A DNA stretch of 64,000 nt. It comes from Tipula vernalis (lineage: Eukaryota > Arthropoda > Insecta > Diptera > Tipulidae). This document shows, piece after piece, positions 22,800 through 33,872 of the stretch (the first letter of the stretch is position 1; every line of letters begins with the position of its first letter). Location: NCBI GenBank assembly GCA_958295665.1, contig OY282558.1, positions 309,600,092 to 309,664,091 on the forward strand. The letters run 5' to 3'. Under the pieces are notes generated by a model, which had not been told where the DNA came from, did no database searches, and was given only the letters and a program-made list of their open reading frames with translations. A program made the position numbers and the translations under genes.

Positions 22800-23580
22800 T
22801 GTGTGATTTCACCATGAATTGAGCATCCAGGTTGCTTTTGCCAAATTCTTTGGAAGGGAAGCCGTAAACATGGAATTTTTGTGGGTGCTTAACTTTAGTT
22901 GGCTTTCCTCTAATAGTTCTTTACCGCAAAAAAAACGTGACTCATCTGTAAACATAAAATTGCCCCAATCACAGTCGACATATGCACGGAACTCATTTTA
23001 ATATTATTGTTGACCACTCAAATACTCAAACTGATCTGAAGAAAGAAGTTAACACGAAAAAGGTAAAAGAGTGAGGAGAACAATTTTACCTGATACATTG
23101 TGGTGGGGGTTAAACACTACTTTCTTGTGGAACTTATTGTAAATTAGAATTTATGGCTTTACCATTCTGTCAACCCAATTTTTCAGGACATTCTCGATTG
23201 TATGGGCTCCTATCTCATCAATGGCAACTTCGATTTGATCTTTCAAGTCTTGGATACTCTCTGGATGCTTAGCGTAACACTTATCCTGACACCAATCCAA
23301 TTTCACCAACTCGCTTCAAAAATTGATCCACAAATTGCCTTGTACTCATTTCATTTCTACTGAATTTTCCACGTAAATTTCTTACAGTTTGGATAGAAGA
23401 CTCACCAATTTGAAAGTAAGTTTTCAGTATTTCCCAATTTTGTTCAAGCGTAAAGCGACCCATTTCGTAAATGTCAAACATTAAACTAATTTTCTGTAAT
23501 AACGCGAATGACGTAAGTGTTGCCATATTCGAAAAAACCCGTAGTTGAAATTGCAAACGCTAGATTGACCACCCGTTATA
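22800..23580 (-). pseudogene. Mariner/Tc1-type transposase relics
   Basis: At 23556-23284 the minus strand encodes an N-terminal helix-turn-helix segment of the mariner type (MGRFTLEQNWEILKTYFQIG, ESSIQTVRNLRGKF). It is joined almost directly to a mariner C-terminus (PESIQDLKDQIEVAIDEIGA, VLKNWVDRM) near 23260-23160, so the catalytic core is deleted. Farther on (23000-22820) is a separate Tc1-like piece, DCDWGNFMFTDESRFFCGKE, with one catalytic aspartate. The terminal word gggtggtcaatctagcg lies at the outer end near 23570. Confidence 0.72.
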
Positions 23581-23589
23581 TCTGAATAT

Positions 23590-24010
23590 ATAAAAAAATC
23601 TCTTTTCGAAATGATCGCCAATTTCACGGAAAGGAAATTTATAGAAATCAAGCACAGACAACCTTTTCCTCTCTTTATTTATATGCAAAATATTTTGTTC
23701 TTAAACATCCGAAAAACCCTCGGTTTCTATGTGCTTGTAAAAACCAAACTTCCCCAGGAAAAGGAAGACTGCGAACAACAACAGAAAGTTGTGAAACAAC
23801 ATTGTGAATACTTCATTGTGTCCCTTACATTGCGAGACCGGTTTTTAAACGCTGTTTAGATACAAAAGTAGGAGCGCGATGCCATTGTAGTGGCGACCAG
23901 TAGATGAACCAACAGGCAAAAGTGTAAGGAAAAAACGTGCCGAAATACTAATACAAATACAAATATTAACTATTTGAATTAAAATCAGCTTAGGTGAATT
24001 CCGTTTGATG
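23590..24010. other. Non-coding stretch
   Basis: No gene recognised. A frame at 23611-23859 has no family resemblance and is probably chance. Confidence 0.35.
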
Positions 24011-24014
24011 TTGA

Positions 24015-24305
24015 AGGCCGAATATCGGAAAGCCGAAGGCTGAATGGATTAGTAGAAGGCCGAATTTCGAAAGGCCAAATGTTAAAGGGCCGAATGTGTG
24101 GAAAGGACGAATGACCGAATGGTTCGAAAGGCCGAATGTGTCGTAAGGTCGAACGTCTAAAGGCCGAACATGGGTCGAATGGCCGAACGAGTAAAAAGCC
24201 CGAATGTGCCGAAAGGCCGAACGACCGAATGAGTCGAAATGCCGTATGTGTCGTAAGGTCGAACGTCTATAGACCGAACATCGAAAGGCCGATTGGGTCG
24301 ATAAC
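24015..24305 (+). repeat. Degenerate tandem array of CGAAAGGCCGAATG-like units
   Basis: About 290 bp built of 14-20-bp units: ggccgaatgtgtcg, aaaggccgaacg, gaccgaatgagtcgaaa. The complementary array lies at 28505-28590 in opposite orientation, so the two could pair across the PIF/Harbinger element between them. Confidence 0.85.
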
Positions 24306-24822
24306 TGTTGTAGGCAGGCGATATGTTTATTTTTTTTGTGGTCACATTTCGGTGAATATTTTGCTGCCTCTTTTAATGATTGAGTAGTTCAGAAAAATTG
24401 TATATATTTCGCGTATACATATTTTCCATTTTTACTACTTTAGTTTTATCACTTTGCATTTTTAAATGGTGGAAGACTTAAAAAGATGTTTTACATGATA
24501 ACTAATAGGAAAGGTTTGTTAAAACTGTTTTGGAATTATGTGATTAAATTATTAAATATTCTTTAATAAACCGTGTTCTAGTACATCAATTTTACAAACA
24601 TTTCGCAAGAGGTAATTATTTTGAATAAACGTTGAAGGTGATTTATTAAAAATTTGAAATACTATTTGACATATTTTGCTTAAATTAAATAATCCGTTGA
24701 CCCTTTAATATCCAAGAAAATTACAAATAAAATGAGGTGATTTTTTCGTATTTTATGAAGTTAGGTCCGTTATTTTAAAAATTTATTAGCAAGGAAAATA
24801 TGGGATTTGAGCGATTTTTGTA
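24306..24822. other. AT-rich spacer left of the PIF/Harbinger element
   Basis: No gene or recognised repeat. It ends at the TTAA next to the element. Confidence 0.4.
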
Positions 24823-24826
24823 TTAA

Positions 24827-24862
24827 GGGCGTTAGTCAATGTGTTAAAAAACTTGTTAAAAA
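24827..24862 (+). repeat. Left TIR of the PIF/Harbinger element
   Basis: Begins GGGCGTTAGTCAATGTGTTA and ends CTTGTTAAAAA; pairs with 27743-27780 with a few mismatches and a short indel. Confidence 0.88.
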
Positions 24863-25055
24863 GGAAAATTTTGACAACTGAAATTAAATTTTACTTTTTA
24901 TTCACCACAAAAAAAAAATAAAAAAATTTCGTGCTCCAGACCGTCTATAAATTTTGACAATCACATGTAAAAAATATAACCTCACTTTTACACAAAAATA
25001 TAACCTCGCTTTTAACATAAAAATATAATTTTCAAAAACATTGTGGAACGAACAG

Positions 25056-25161
25056 ATGTGTGAAATGGAAACGGAAAATTTGAAAAATATTCGACGGAAT
25101 GGACGAGCATCAGGAAAAACATACGCGACATGTAAGTTTAATTTTATTTGTTTTTATAATA

Positions 25162-25219
<58 letters not shown>

Positions 25220-26052
25220 CATATATGTATATAATATTATACATTTAATTTTTATAGGGAAATACGAAGAACGTATGAATCTAATAAAAACTAGAATTAA
25301 ATATAATAGTTTATTTACTTCAAAAAATGCCAATATTAGCGCCGGCTGGAGGTAATATAAAATTGAAATTATTAATTATAGTATTATTATTGTATTTCAT
25401 ATTGTCATTACAGGAAGGTAGCTGCTGAATGTGGTAAAAATTTGGGCCCGGGAAAATCGTTTATACACTGCAAACAGCAATGGTGTGGGTTAATGAAAAA
25501 ATATAAGGTTAGAGATTTATTTTTATGTAGTACAATAATATAATCAAATTTAATTTACAGAGTTTTTTTAAAATTAATACTGGGGACGGAGCTGGAGACG
25601 AAGCGCCACTCGATAAGGAAATTAAAGAAGATTGGCCATATTTCCAGATTATACACGAGTACGCCAGCGAGAAAGATAATTGCCATCCTCCATATTTAGT
25701 CGCTAATAGCAGTGGCGTTCTATTAAATGCGACTATGGAGACAGATAATGCTGAATTAGAACTGGCGAGTTCTATAATAGAGTCACCAACACGATATAGC
25801 AGGGCGAAAACTACTAGTATTTCCTCATCGTCTTCAGGACATTCTAATGCTTCCACATCAGCCAGTCAATCGACCACGGCCACTTTGTTACATGACAAAT
25901 ATTTAGAGAATCGCGAGAGGCGCGATAAGCGGATGGAAAAAAAAGTAAATAATTTACTATGCGTATTTGGCCAGATGGTTAAGCACGATTATCCGAATAT
26001 AAATGTGGACTCATTATTAATTTCATCGGAAACGGGATCCGATTCAGAATAA
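25056..26052 (+). CDS. SANT/Myb-like accessory protein of PIF/Harbinger, four exons
   Basis: Exons 25056-25131, 25258-25351, 25414-25507 and 25561-26052 join in frame with GT-AG introns to 251 codons plus stop, with no internal stop. The N-terminal third is a tri-helical SANT/Myb fold: tryptophans near residues 26, 57 and 81 (WKYEERMNLIKTR, SAGWRKVAAECG, QQWCGLMKKYK). The middle is acidic with EDWPYFQIIHEYAS, then a serine/threonine linker (SSSSSGHSNASTSASQST). The end is a basic helix, ENRERRDKRMEKKV. Known relatives bind element DNA and carry the transposase to the nucleus. Intron 1 holds a long AT run. The start at 25056 is the first ATG; an in-frame TTG lies upstream. Confidence 0.88.
25165..25216. 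repeat. (AT)n microsatellite in intron 1 of the SANT gene
   Basis: About 52 bp of nearly pure AT dinucleotides within the first intron, ending in acatacatatatg. Confidence 0.95.
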
Positions 26053-26071
26053 ACAATACGTAATATGAAGA

Positions 26072-26225
26072 ACACCCCTACTATGATTCAAGAGTCGTTC
26101 GACAATCGACACGACTCTGTAGTGCGTTTTCCTTTTTTTAATTTGATAAAAACAATGTGAAAAAGGAAAAGGCAACACAGAGTCGTGTCGATTGTCGATT
26201 GAATCGACAATCATAATAGGGTTGT
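26072..26225. repeat. Long palindrome between the two convergent Harbinger genes
   Basis: An inner perfect 21-bp stem (26100-26120 with 26177-26197, CGACAATCGACACGACTCTG core) continues as AGTGCGTTTTCC against GGAAAAGGCAAC. The outer arms read CCCTACTATGATT and, complemented, CCCTATTATGATTGTCG. It could act as a two-sided 3' processing or terminator hairpin, or be a small MITE. The outer word CCCTAYTATGA also begins the TIRs at 6980 and 9137. Confidence 0.8.
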
Positions 26226-26383
26226 GGTATAAAATGAAAAATGAAAATGAATTAAATTTTTTATTATAATTTACTAATATGAAGAAGAGTATAATATGAA
26301 ATTCAACAAAATTAATAAAATTTTTTATTATAATTTAGTACATGACAAAAAATTCTTTTAATTTTTTTTTTTTTTTTTTTGCA

Positions 26384-27641
26384 TTACAATTCATTTAAAA
26401 GAGAATTACGAAACTCAATTGCTTCCACAGAATCTCTTTCACTCGTAATATTTCGGTCTTCCGTAATAATATTTTGATCATTTACCGACTCTACTTCGGA
26501 AGCTGGTCCAATATCTCCTCCAGTCATACAAATGTTGTGCAAAACACAAGCAGCAAACACCGTTTTGATGCAATTTTCTATTTTTACCTCCAGTGCTTTA
26601 TTAAAAATGTTTCGCCATCTCATTTTCAAAATGCCAAAAGCACATTCTACCACATTACGAGCCCTGCTGTGGGCTGTGTTAAAAATTTGTTGATTTCCCA
26701 CCGCGTTTTTAAAGGGTGTTATAACCGCCACGGGACTCAATTGACAGGGATACCCACTGTCACCTAATAAATAACAATTATTGTTGGTATAATTATTATT
26801 TTGATACAAAGGGCTATTTTTGAAAACCCTCGTATCATGTACGGAGCCCGGGAATCCTATAAATACATCATTAAATATGTGACTGCTGTTTACTACTGCT
26901 TGGCATTGAATTGAATAAAAACTTTTATAGTTTAAATATTCGTCATGTTTATTAACTGGACATTTAATCCTTACATGACACCCATCAATAGCACCGATAG
27001 CCTTACTGAAAATACCAGTTTTAGATCTAGTACAAAATTTAGCTCCAATTTCTTCACGTTCTTCATACGATGGTGGTTTGATAAGATGGCGCATATGATG
27101 CACAAAATATTCCAACATCTTATGGATGATCGATTTTACAGTGAAAGTATATTGAAATAAAAATGGAATATATTTGTTTATATATTATATATTAATAAAA
27201 ACGAAATTGATTTATATACTTACGGACTGATACCAACAAAACCACCAGCTACTCGGTAACTACAACCTGCAGCCATCCAGTATAAAAATACAATTAGTTC
27301 ATACTCCTTTATCCAGCCGTGTTGTTTATCTGGCATTAGTTCTAAAATTTTTTTAAAACTACCGGCAGTTATACGTAGATGTTTCTGCGTTATAATTGTA
27401 TTGCCGTTTAAAATTGCAGTTACATCATCAGATATACACCGCAGTCTACAGTATTCCAAAGGCTAAAATATAAAAAATATGTGTTATCAAATAAAAAGTA
27501 TTAACGTATTATTATAATAATACGTACTTCTCTGAATTTTCTCCTATATCTCCGAACTACTGCTTCATTATTGTTATATTTGGTATAAATTAACAAAATT
27601 TGTAATAAAATTGGCGTATATTTCCTAGATATTCGCTTCAT
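26384..27641 (-). CDS. PIF/Harbinger DDE transposase, three exons, one suspect acceptor
   Basis: Exon 1 (27528-27641) starts MKRISRKYTPILLQ and ends at donor GTACGT. Exon 2 (27224-27462) follows acceptor TTTTAG and ends at GTAAGT. Exon 3 runs from about 27140 to the stop at 26384. Joined, this gives about 369 residues, normal for the family. The DDE_Tnp_4 triad is visible: AIGAIDGCHVRI (Asp), YLLGDSGYPC (Asp) and VVECAFGILKMRW (Glu). The frame across intron 2 is kept only if it ends at TTTCAC, so the AG acceptor seems lost by one G-to-C change; exon 3 itself is open. The enzyme would cut and join the element at its TIRs. The gene faces the SANT gene. Confidence 0.87.
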
Positions 27642-27742
27642 TTTGTTAAATCTCAGAAGCTGTCAAAATTTAAACTAATTCACTCGGCAACTTGATTTTT
27701 TTTGTTAAAATATTTCACCTCAATAATTTTTTTTCACCTAAA

Positions 27743-27780
27743 TTTTTAACAAAATATTTTTAACACATTCACTAACAGCC
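27743..27780 (-). repeat. Right TIR of the PIF/Harbinger element
   Basis: Complement begins GGCTGTTAGTGAATGTGTTA and ends TTTTGTTAAAAA; followed by TTAA. Confidence 0.88.
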
Positions 27781-27784
27781 TTAA

Positions 27785-28504
27785 TAAAAGAAAATAAAGA
27801 GAATGTTGGTAAGTTGCATCGAAAAATATAAATTTAATAATAAGTTTAGTTGGTAAATCAGCTATAAATATGTCAAAATTTGCAGTTTTAATTTAACGTT
27901 TTGTTTGATTGTGGATTATTCCCTTTTCAAAATAAATGTATTAATTAATCTATTGTAAATTATTATTGTTACTCCAAACTTCATATCGTGGTATTTTTAT
28001 TCAATTTGTCTCAATTTTATTATAGCTGTTTTAGCCAAACTTCATCTAAAAAAATGTAAACATAAGTTTTTGTACACAGACTAGCAAAACTAGCGAAAGG
28101 TTTGTGATCTAATTTCACAATCTGAACAATTGTAGGGAAAGGAATCACTTCATTTGCCTGGAAAATATCTAGAAATTTTAAAATCCAGAATAATTGAAAA
28201 AAAATTCAGAAAAAACAAATTCCGCAAAAAAAATCTAGAAATTATCAGAAAAGCAATCCAGAAAAACTATTTTGTTTCAAATAAATGAAAAAATTCAATT
28301 TTATAGGCATTTTTAGACTTTTGTTGTCACTTGAGACATTTGTGGTGTGTGTTGGATTGTTTTCTTTGGATTTTCAATTTTTGTAATATCTTTTTCTACA
28401 TAAGGTAGCCAACCCTTAACTACGCCATAATTGGCTAATTCGCATATTAATTGAACGAAATTTATTTATTTTAGTTATGATTTTTATTTTTTTTGCTCGA
28501 ATTA
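27785..28504. other. AT-rich spacer right of the PIF/Harbinger element
   Basis: No gene. Short aattccagaaaa-like words repeat loosely near 28150-28270. Confidence 0.4.
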
Positions 28505-28590
28505 CTCGATCGATTTCTCGATATTCGACTTTTCGATCCATTCGGCCTTTCGGCGTTCAACCTTTCGGCATTCGGCCTTTCGACCCTAGT
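28505..28590 (-). repeat. Inverted counterpart of the CGAAAGGCCGAA array
   Basis: Reads cattcggcctttcggcgttc and ggcattcggcctttcgac: the complement of the 24015-24305 units, in a shorter array of about five units. Confidence 0.85.
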
Positions 28591-28599
28591 TCATTAATT

Positions 28600-31050
28600 C
28601 AAATAAACAACTTAATTTCGCTATTTTATGATAGATGTCACCTGCAACAACATGAACCACGTTTCTTTTGGCAACCAAAAAAATTGAAAAGTTCAACCCA
28701 TAATTAATGATTTTTGTTTCACCATTAAACAAGCACAAGATCAGTCGTAACTGGAGTTAAAAGTAACATGAAGTTGGAGAGCTTAGATGTATTTGATATT
28801 ATCTCAAGCTATTGTGGCCATTTATGTCACTATGACTTTATCTCAGATTTCTCAGTCAAGGAAAATTATAGCTTCTACAAAAACTAAGGGCGGGCCGCGG
28901 GGGTAAACCCTGGGATTTTGGATTATTAAAAAAAATGGTGAAACCACATTTATTTATCAGTTATTTAAAAAAAAATAAAATAAAATTTAAAAATACAGAG
29001 TCATTATAATAAAAAGATTTAGTAAACTATAAAGTTAGAAAAATAAATAGAATAAAAAAAGAAACTATTTGGTAAACAAACAGAACGAAATTATATACTC
29101 GTACAACCATTTTTGCTTTATCTAACTTTTATACAACTCTCTAGAAATATGTATCAAAATCAAAGCTGTCATAATTTTCGTTCAACGCATTAAAAATATT
29201 TAAAAATGTTTCCGTATTACTAAAATTGTTATTACAAAAAGGTATACGTAAAATTCAGAAAGCATCTGAGAGCGCGCTAAGAAACATAAACGCCAACTTT
29301 TTTCAACCAGCTCGGCGCAATCGATTTTCGAGCACAAAATATCACGGGCAAACACGGCACAAGTCATTTTACGTCTACTCGCTAAGGTTTTGTAAATTTA
29401 ATAACAAAAGACCGTTAACGTAAGGTTCAGGGACAAAACCATGGTTAAAATTAGGTAAATGTCGCAAGCTAGAGTTTGATAGATTGGATCCCATATCAAC
29501 AAGGCATATTCCCTAACTGATCTAATATATGTGTATATCGCAGCTAAATCCGAAAACAATTTAAAATTGGTCATCCCGAATTTTTATAATGTTATGGTGT
29601 GCTGGTTTATTTCCTCACGTGATCATATTGTTGATTAATTGGATCCTACATCCATTTCAAATACAAAATCATAAACAAGCTGTACAACAATCCCATGCCT
29701 TATATTTATTGCCGGCGCAAATTGATTAAATTTTTAATTAGCCGATGACTTTGCATAAATTAAGTATGTTTTGTCAATTAATATGTTTTTAGGTCAACAA
29801 GCTATGAATAATAAAGTAGTATTCGTCATCTTATGGTATTGAAGTACATATCTAGGTACTTACTTGCGGCTCAAATTCAAACATTACCTAAGTCTACTTT
29901 AATTAAATAACGCTATTCACTTTCGGATATTACAGCAGCCAAATAGTTTCATGTTACGTAAAATTTAGTCACCAATAGATCGCACAAATAAAACAATCGA
30001 CAGACTATATAAAAACAAAAAGAGTTAAATTTACGTACAACGAAAGGAAAAGCATAGATTTTTTTATTTTTTGTAATTATTTCCGTACATAATTCGGTTA
30101 AAATAATTTTTTAAACATTTTTAACAAAAGTAAGTTTAAAAAACCGAACCATAGAATATTGAATGAAAGTATGTAATGTAAAATTGTGCTTAGACAGCAA
30201 AACTAAACGTACCGGCTTACAAGATGAAGTTTATAAATTATTATGCAATGATGTTGTTTGTACGAGTATGTAAGAAGTCTAGTCAATTATTATGAAGAAC
30301 ACGAACGTTCTGTATCTTTTTATGTACATACATGTGTGTCTATCTACTTTGAAAAATGTATTCAAAGGATTGTACTATGTAAAAGCATCTGAATACAACA
30401 CTTATTATATGTAATGTTTTGTGATGTCTAGAATACATACAGGAAATTGGGTTAATGAACTAAAACAGTAAATTTTATCATGCTCCTATATATATGAGTA
30501 TAGGATGCCAATATTGAAGATAGAAACTCATACATGTTATAAATTTTAATGAATTTCCCACCAAACATTTTTTAATACCAAGACCATTGATCATTTTAAG
30601 GATTAGGTTGCTCTTGTAATAATAATATGCAACGGAAATGCGTCTTATTTGTTTTTACTCTTCAAATGGGTGTTAGTACAGTGAGATATATGTATATAAG
30701 ATGAGACAATTATTTTTAAGAAAACTTTTTCACTTGTCTCGTCTGGAGTAGTTCCTTTTCTAGTGGATTTTGTATAACAAATTATCCAGGTACAATCGAC
30801 AAGTGAATGCATTATAGAAAATTTTATCTTATTTTGTTGTAGAAATTGGAAGTAAGTTTTTTTTAATGTTTCCATATGATTGTTGAGCTTATAATTATAA
30901 AGTTTACTTCAATTTCATTGTATTTCAAAGGCTAGCCGTTAGGACAAAGGCTAGTCGTTTAGCTTAATGTTTTATTTTTATACCGATGTTTTGATGGTGC
31001 CTTTATTCCATCATCATAAGCGCGTGAATCTGCCGAAAATTTAGTTTATT
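28600..31050. other. AT-rich non-coding stretch
   Basis: No recognised gene or element. Open frames at 29226-29423 and 30645-30875 (minus) lack family resemblance. It may be part of a long host intron. Confidence 0.4.
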
Positions 31051-31059
31051 TTAATTTAG

Positions 31060-31335
31060 AAGGATGTTATCGTAATAGTGTAACAAAAAATTTGAGCACT
31101 TCTTGGACAATTAACAATTTTGTGATTGAAATTCGATTTTTTTAATATAAATATTTTCCAAAATTAAACGATTATCAAGATTTTCTTACTTCTCTAAAAC
31201 TGTAGTATTCCCTAAAGATAATGAGTGGCCACTATCCCGTAGATGATTTGTAATGGCACTATGCGAGTTTTCGAAAATGATTTTTACGTATGGAATTGAA
31301 CTAAAAATTTGTCGAGTGTGATAAATCTCAGCCTA
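31060..31335 (-). pseudogene. Penelope-like GIY-YIG endonuclease tail
   Basis: On the minus strand, YVKIIFENSHSAITNHLRDS then GHSLSLGNTTVLEK and RLILENIYIKKIEFQ read in order. The S-A-(I/L)-x-x-H-L-x-x-x-G-H-S core is the C-terminal part of the GIY-YIG domain of Penelope-like elements, followed by an E-x-x-Y-I helix. The GIY-YIG motif itself and the reverse transcriptase are not visible. Stops interrupt it. Small fragment; the family call rests on this one segment. Confidence 0.5.
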
Positions 31336-31618
31336 ATCTTCGAATCGTAAATTCGATTTCTATTATACAATACACTAACTACTTATGTTGATGTGATATA
31401 GTTAGAATATAATTATATTATGTTTTTATAACTAGTAAGGTTACCACTGGTGGGGCCAGACTACTAGTTAGAAGTAAAACTATGTTAGTCCTTTATTAAT
31501 GGGATTAATATAATTTGGATAAATTAGTTAGGTTAACTCGGGTGGAGCCTATCTGTTTATTATGAGAAACAACCTTGTTGGTTTTCAAGTTTATTCTGTT
31601 TTTATTGAATGAAATTGA

Positions 31619-31872
31619 TGTAGAATATCTTGAATGATATTTACTTGCCACAGATCTAACTACCTACATATTAATTCCGAAATGTGGAAAACAACTTTAA
31701 GAAAATAAAATAAAACCCGATGTGGATAAAATATACTAATAACCTTTTATTCTAATCTTTAGGTTATGAATCACAAAAAAATAAAAAAAAACCCTATAGA
31801 CGAATTTATGTTAAACGTCAAGTTTTTAAGTCGCGTTCATATATTCAATAAGCCTCGTTCATATATTCAACA
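31619..31872 (-). repeat. Copia 3' LTR (254 bp)
   Basis: Aligns with 35786-36034 with few substitutions and small indels (for example extra acctac near 31673). Confidence 0.93.
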
Positions 31873-31914
31873 CTCCTCCTCGTTTGACACAAATTATATT
31901 TTCCTCGTAAATAA

Positions 31915-32394
31915 TCATGTTTGATTGCAGATAATGGCTTTGTCAATAAGTCTGCAACCATTTCTTCTGTGGGGCCTCTTTCTCACAAGATCACAAATCA
32001 TTTTGTATTGCGTGTCAATGTGCTTAGTCTTGTATGAGAATTTGTGATCACGTACCAGTTCAATGCACCCTTGGTTGTCCTCGTATATTACTGTTGGTGA
32101 GTCGAATTGTTCGTGCATTTCTTCCAATAATTGCCGCAACCATTTGATCTCTTTTGATGCCTCCGATATTGAAATAATTTCGGCTTCACATGATGACGCT
32201 GCAACTATGCCTTGCTTGTTACACGACCAACTTATTGTTCCGCCGTTGAAATATATTATGCGACCACTATTTGATTTACGGTCGATTTTATCGTCGGCCC
32301 ATGTTGCATCTGCATATCCAAACAGTGATAATTCGTTTGATTTGATGTTGCTTACATTAAGCCTCATTTGATGCATTGCCTTCAAATATTTCAC
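31915..32394 (-). pseudogene. Copia RNase H
   Basis: The minus strand reads LSLFGYADATWADDKIDRKS (catalytic Asp), SGRIIYFNGGTISWSCNKQG, VAASSCEAEIISISEASKEI (Glu), IYEDNQGCIEL (Asp) and HIDTQYKMICDLV. All four blocks of the Copia RNase H domain are present. The C-terminus has shifted frame (RKRPHRRNGC). It degrades the RNA strand of the hybrid during reverse transcription. Confidence 0.85.
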
Positions 32395-32473
32395 AACACG
32401 CTTGAGTTAATTCCAATCTTCCATACTCGGCCGTGATACCTTTTGAGCCAAAATACTAACACTGGCCGAAATA

Positions 32474-33872
32474 TCAGGTGTTGAATTCTCTGATAAATAG
32501 TCCAATCAGTGATCGATATATCTTGTTATTTTCATAATCATTATTAATTATTATTATGTTATTTTCATTCACAATCAGTGTTTTCGCCGGTTTTGCATCC
32601 GTTAATCCGAAATCTGATGCAATTATCATGATGTATGCTGATTGATTCAATTCAAAGTTTCCATCAATATCTTTCGTAACCTCCATGCCCAAATAGTAAT
32701 TGATCGATCCCAAATCTTGCATCATAAAATGTGGCTTGAAAATGCTTTCGATATCCGTAATTTGCTTATTTGTCGAACATGCCACAATCAAGTCATCCAC
32801 GTAGATAATTACATAGCAAAACTCATTGCCGACTTTCTTCGAATATAAGTGAGAGTACTTTGTGAAGTACGGAATTCCAAGATCTGGCAGCCTGTTTCAG
32901 ACCATAAATGCTTCTCTTAAGCAGGCATACCTTCAAACTATCATCATCAAAGCCGCGTGGCTGCTTCATATAGATGGTTTCTTTTAACTTTCCATTAAGA
33001 AATGCCGTCTTAGCATCAAAGTGATGCACAAGCATCTTCCTTTTTGCACTTACTGATAACAACGTTCTGAATGTTGTATGAAGCACCACTGGCGCAAACA
33101 CCTCGTCATAATCCTCGCCGTACCTCTGTGAAAATCCTTGTGCCACGAATCTGGCTTTGTATCGTTGTATTTCACCATCTGCACTGATTTTTACCTTGAA
33201 CACCCATTTCCTTCCAATTGCTGTTTTACCTGACGGCAAATCCAAGGCAAGTTCCCATGTACCGTTGTGTTCATGTGCCTCAATTTCTTCTTGCATCGCA
33301 GTAAGCCATTGCGCTTTATCGTCACTTTTGATGGCTTCATCGTAATTCTTCGGTTCATTTAACTCTCTAACCACATTTATTTCATTAATCAAACGCTTCG
33401 GTGGCACGCCCTTTGTTATTCTTTGTGAAACACGTACCGTTGGATGAACTTGATCATTTTGTTGTTCATTTACTTGTGTTTCTGTTGAAATCACCTCCTC
33501 CTCAGCGTTTACATATTCACTGATACTGTCATCAATGTTTACTTCATTGTCAACATTTGGTTGCTCCTTCTGAACCGATAAGCCATCGACTTGATCAACG
33601 TCATGTTTTTGTCTTCCACCCAAATCAATTGAATTTTTGCTGTCTATCGTATTTGGTGTACCAAAACGAACATCTCGACTGACTACTACTTTCTTCGTTG
33701 AAGGATTGTAGCAACGATAAGCTTTTGAATGCTCGTCATGTCCAAGAAAAATCATTTCTTCTGCCACATGGTTAAATTTTCCTGTTTTTGCTCTTTGGTA
33801 AATGGACAAAACATTTAGAACCAAATATGTGAAAATTGTCTGTACCTGATTTAATGCCGTTCCACCGTTCAT
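32474..33872 (-). pseudogene. Copia reverse transcriptase
   Basis: From right to left: IFLGHDEHSKAYRCYNPSTK (end of integrase), a charged linker, then WLTAMQEEIEAHEHNGTWEL, IGRKWVFKVKISADGEIQRY, ARFVAQGFSQRYGEDYDEVF, FDAKTAFLNGKLKETIYMKQ (motif A) and KRSIYGLKQAARSWN. A frame shift near 32825 separates the motif C segment VDDLIVACSTNK, where the full motif is Y-V-D-D across the break. Then LGSINYYLGMEV. A run of Asn/Ile codons near 32540 has expanded. Confidence 0.87.

Larger units (their letters stand above)
24827..27780. mobile_element. Two-gene PIF/Harbinger DNA transposon, nearly intact
   Basis: TIRs of about 36 bp bound a 2954-bp element. The left end reads GGGCGTTAGTCAATGTGTTA; the right end, complemented, reads GGCTGTTAGTGAATGTGTTA. 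TTAA flanks both ends (24823-24826 and 27781-27784), which contains the TWA duplication usual for this superfamily. Inside, a SANT/Myb-like gene (plus) and a DDE transposase gene (minus) converge, with a long palindrome between them. This two-gene layout is the known hallmark of PIF/Harbinger transposons, where the SANT protein brings the transposase to DNA and to the nucleus. It is the best preserved autonomous-type element in the window. Confidence 0.93.

Noticed and set aside
24136..24387. Open frames across the CGAAAGGCCGAA array on both strands
   Set aside because: They are translations of a simple repeat.
30645..30875. Minus-strand frame near the Penelope tail as a possible RT part
   Set aside because: It lies on the wrong side of the GIY-YIG segment for Penelope order and has no RT motif.
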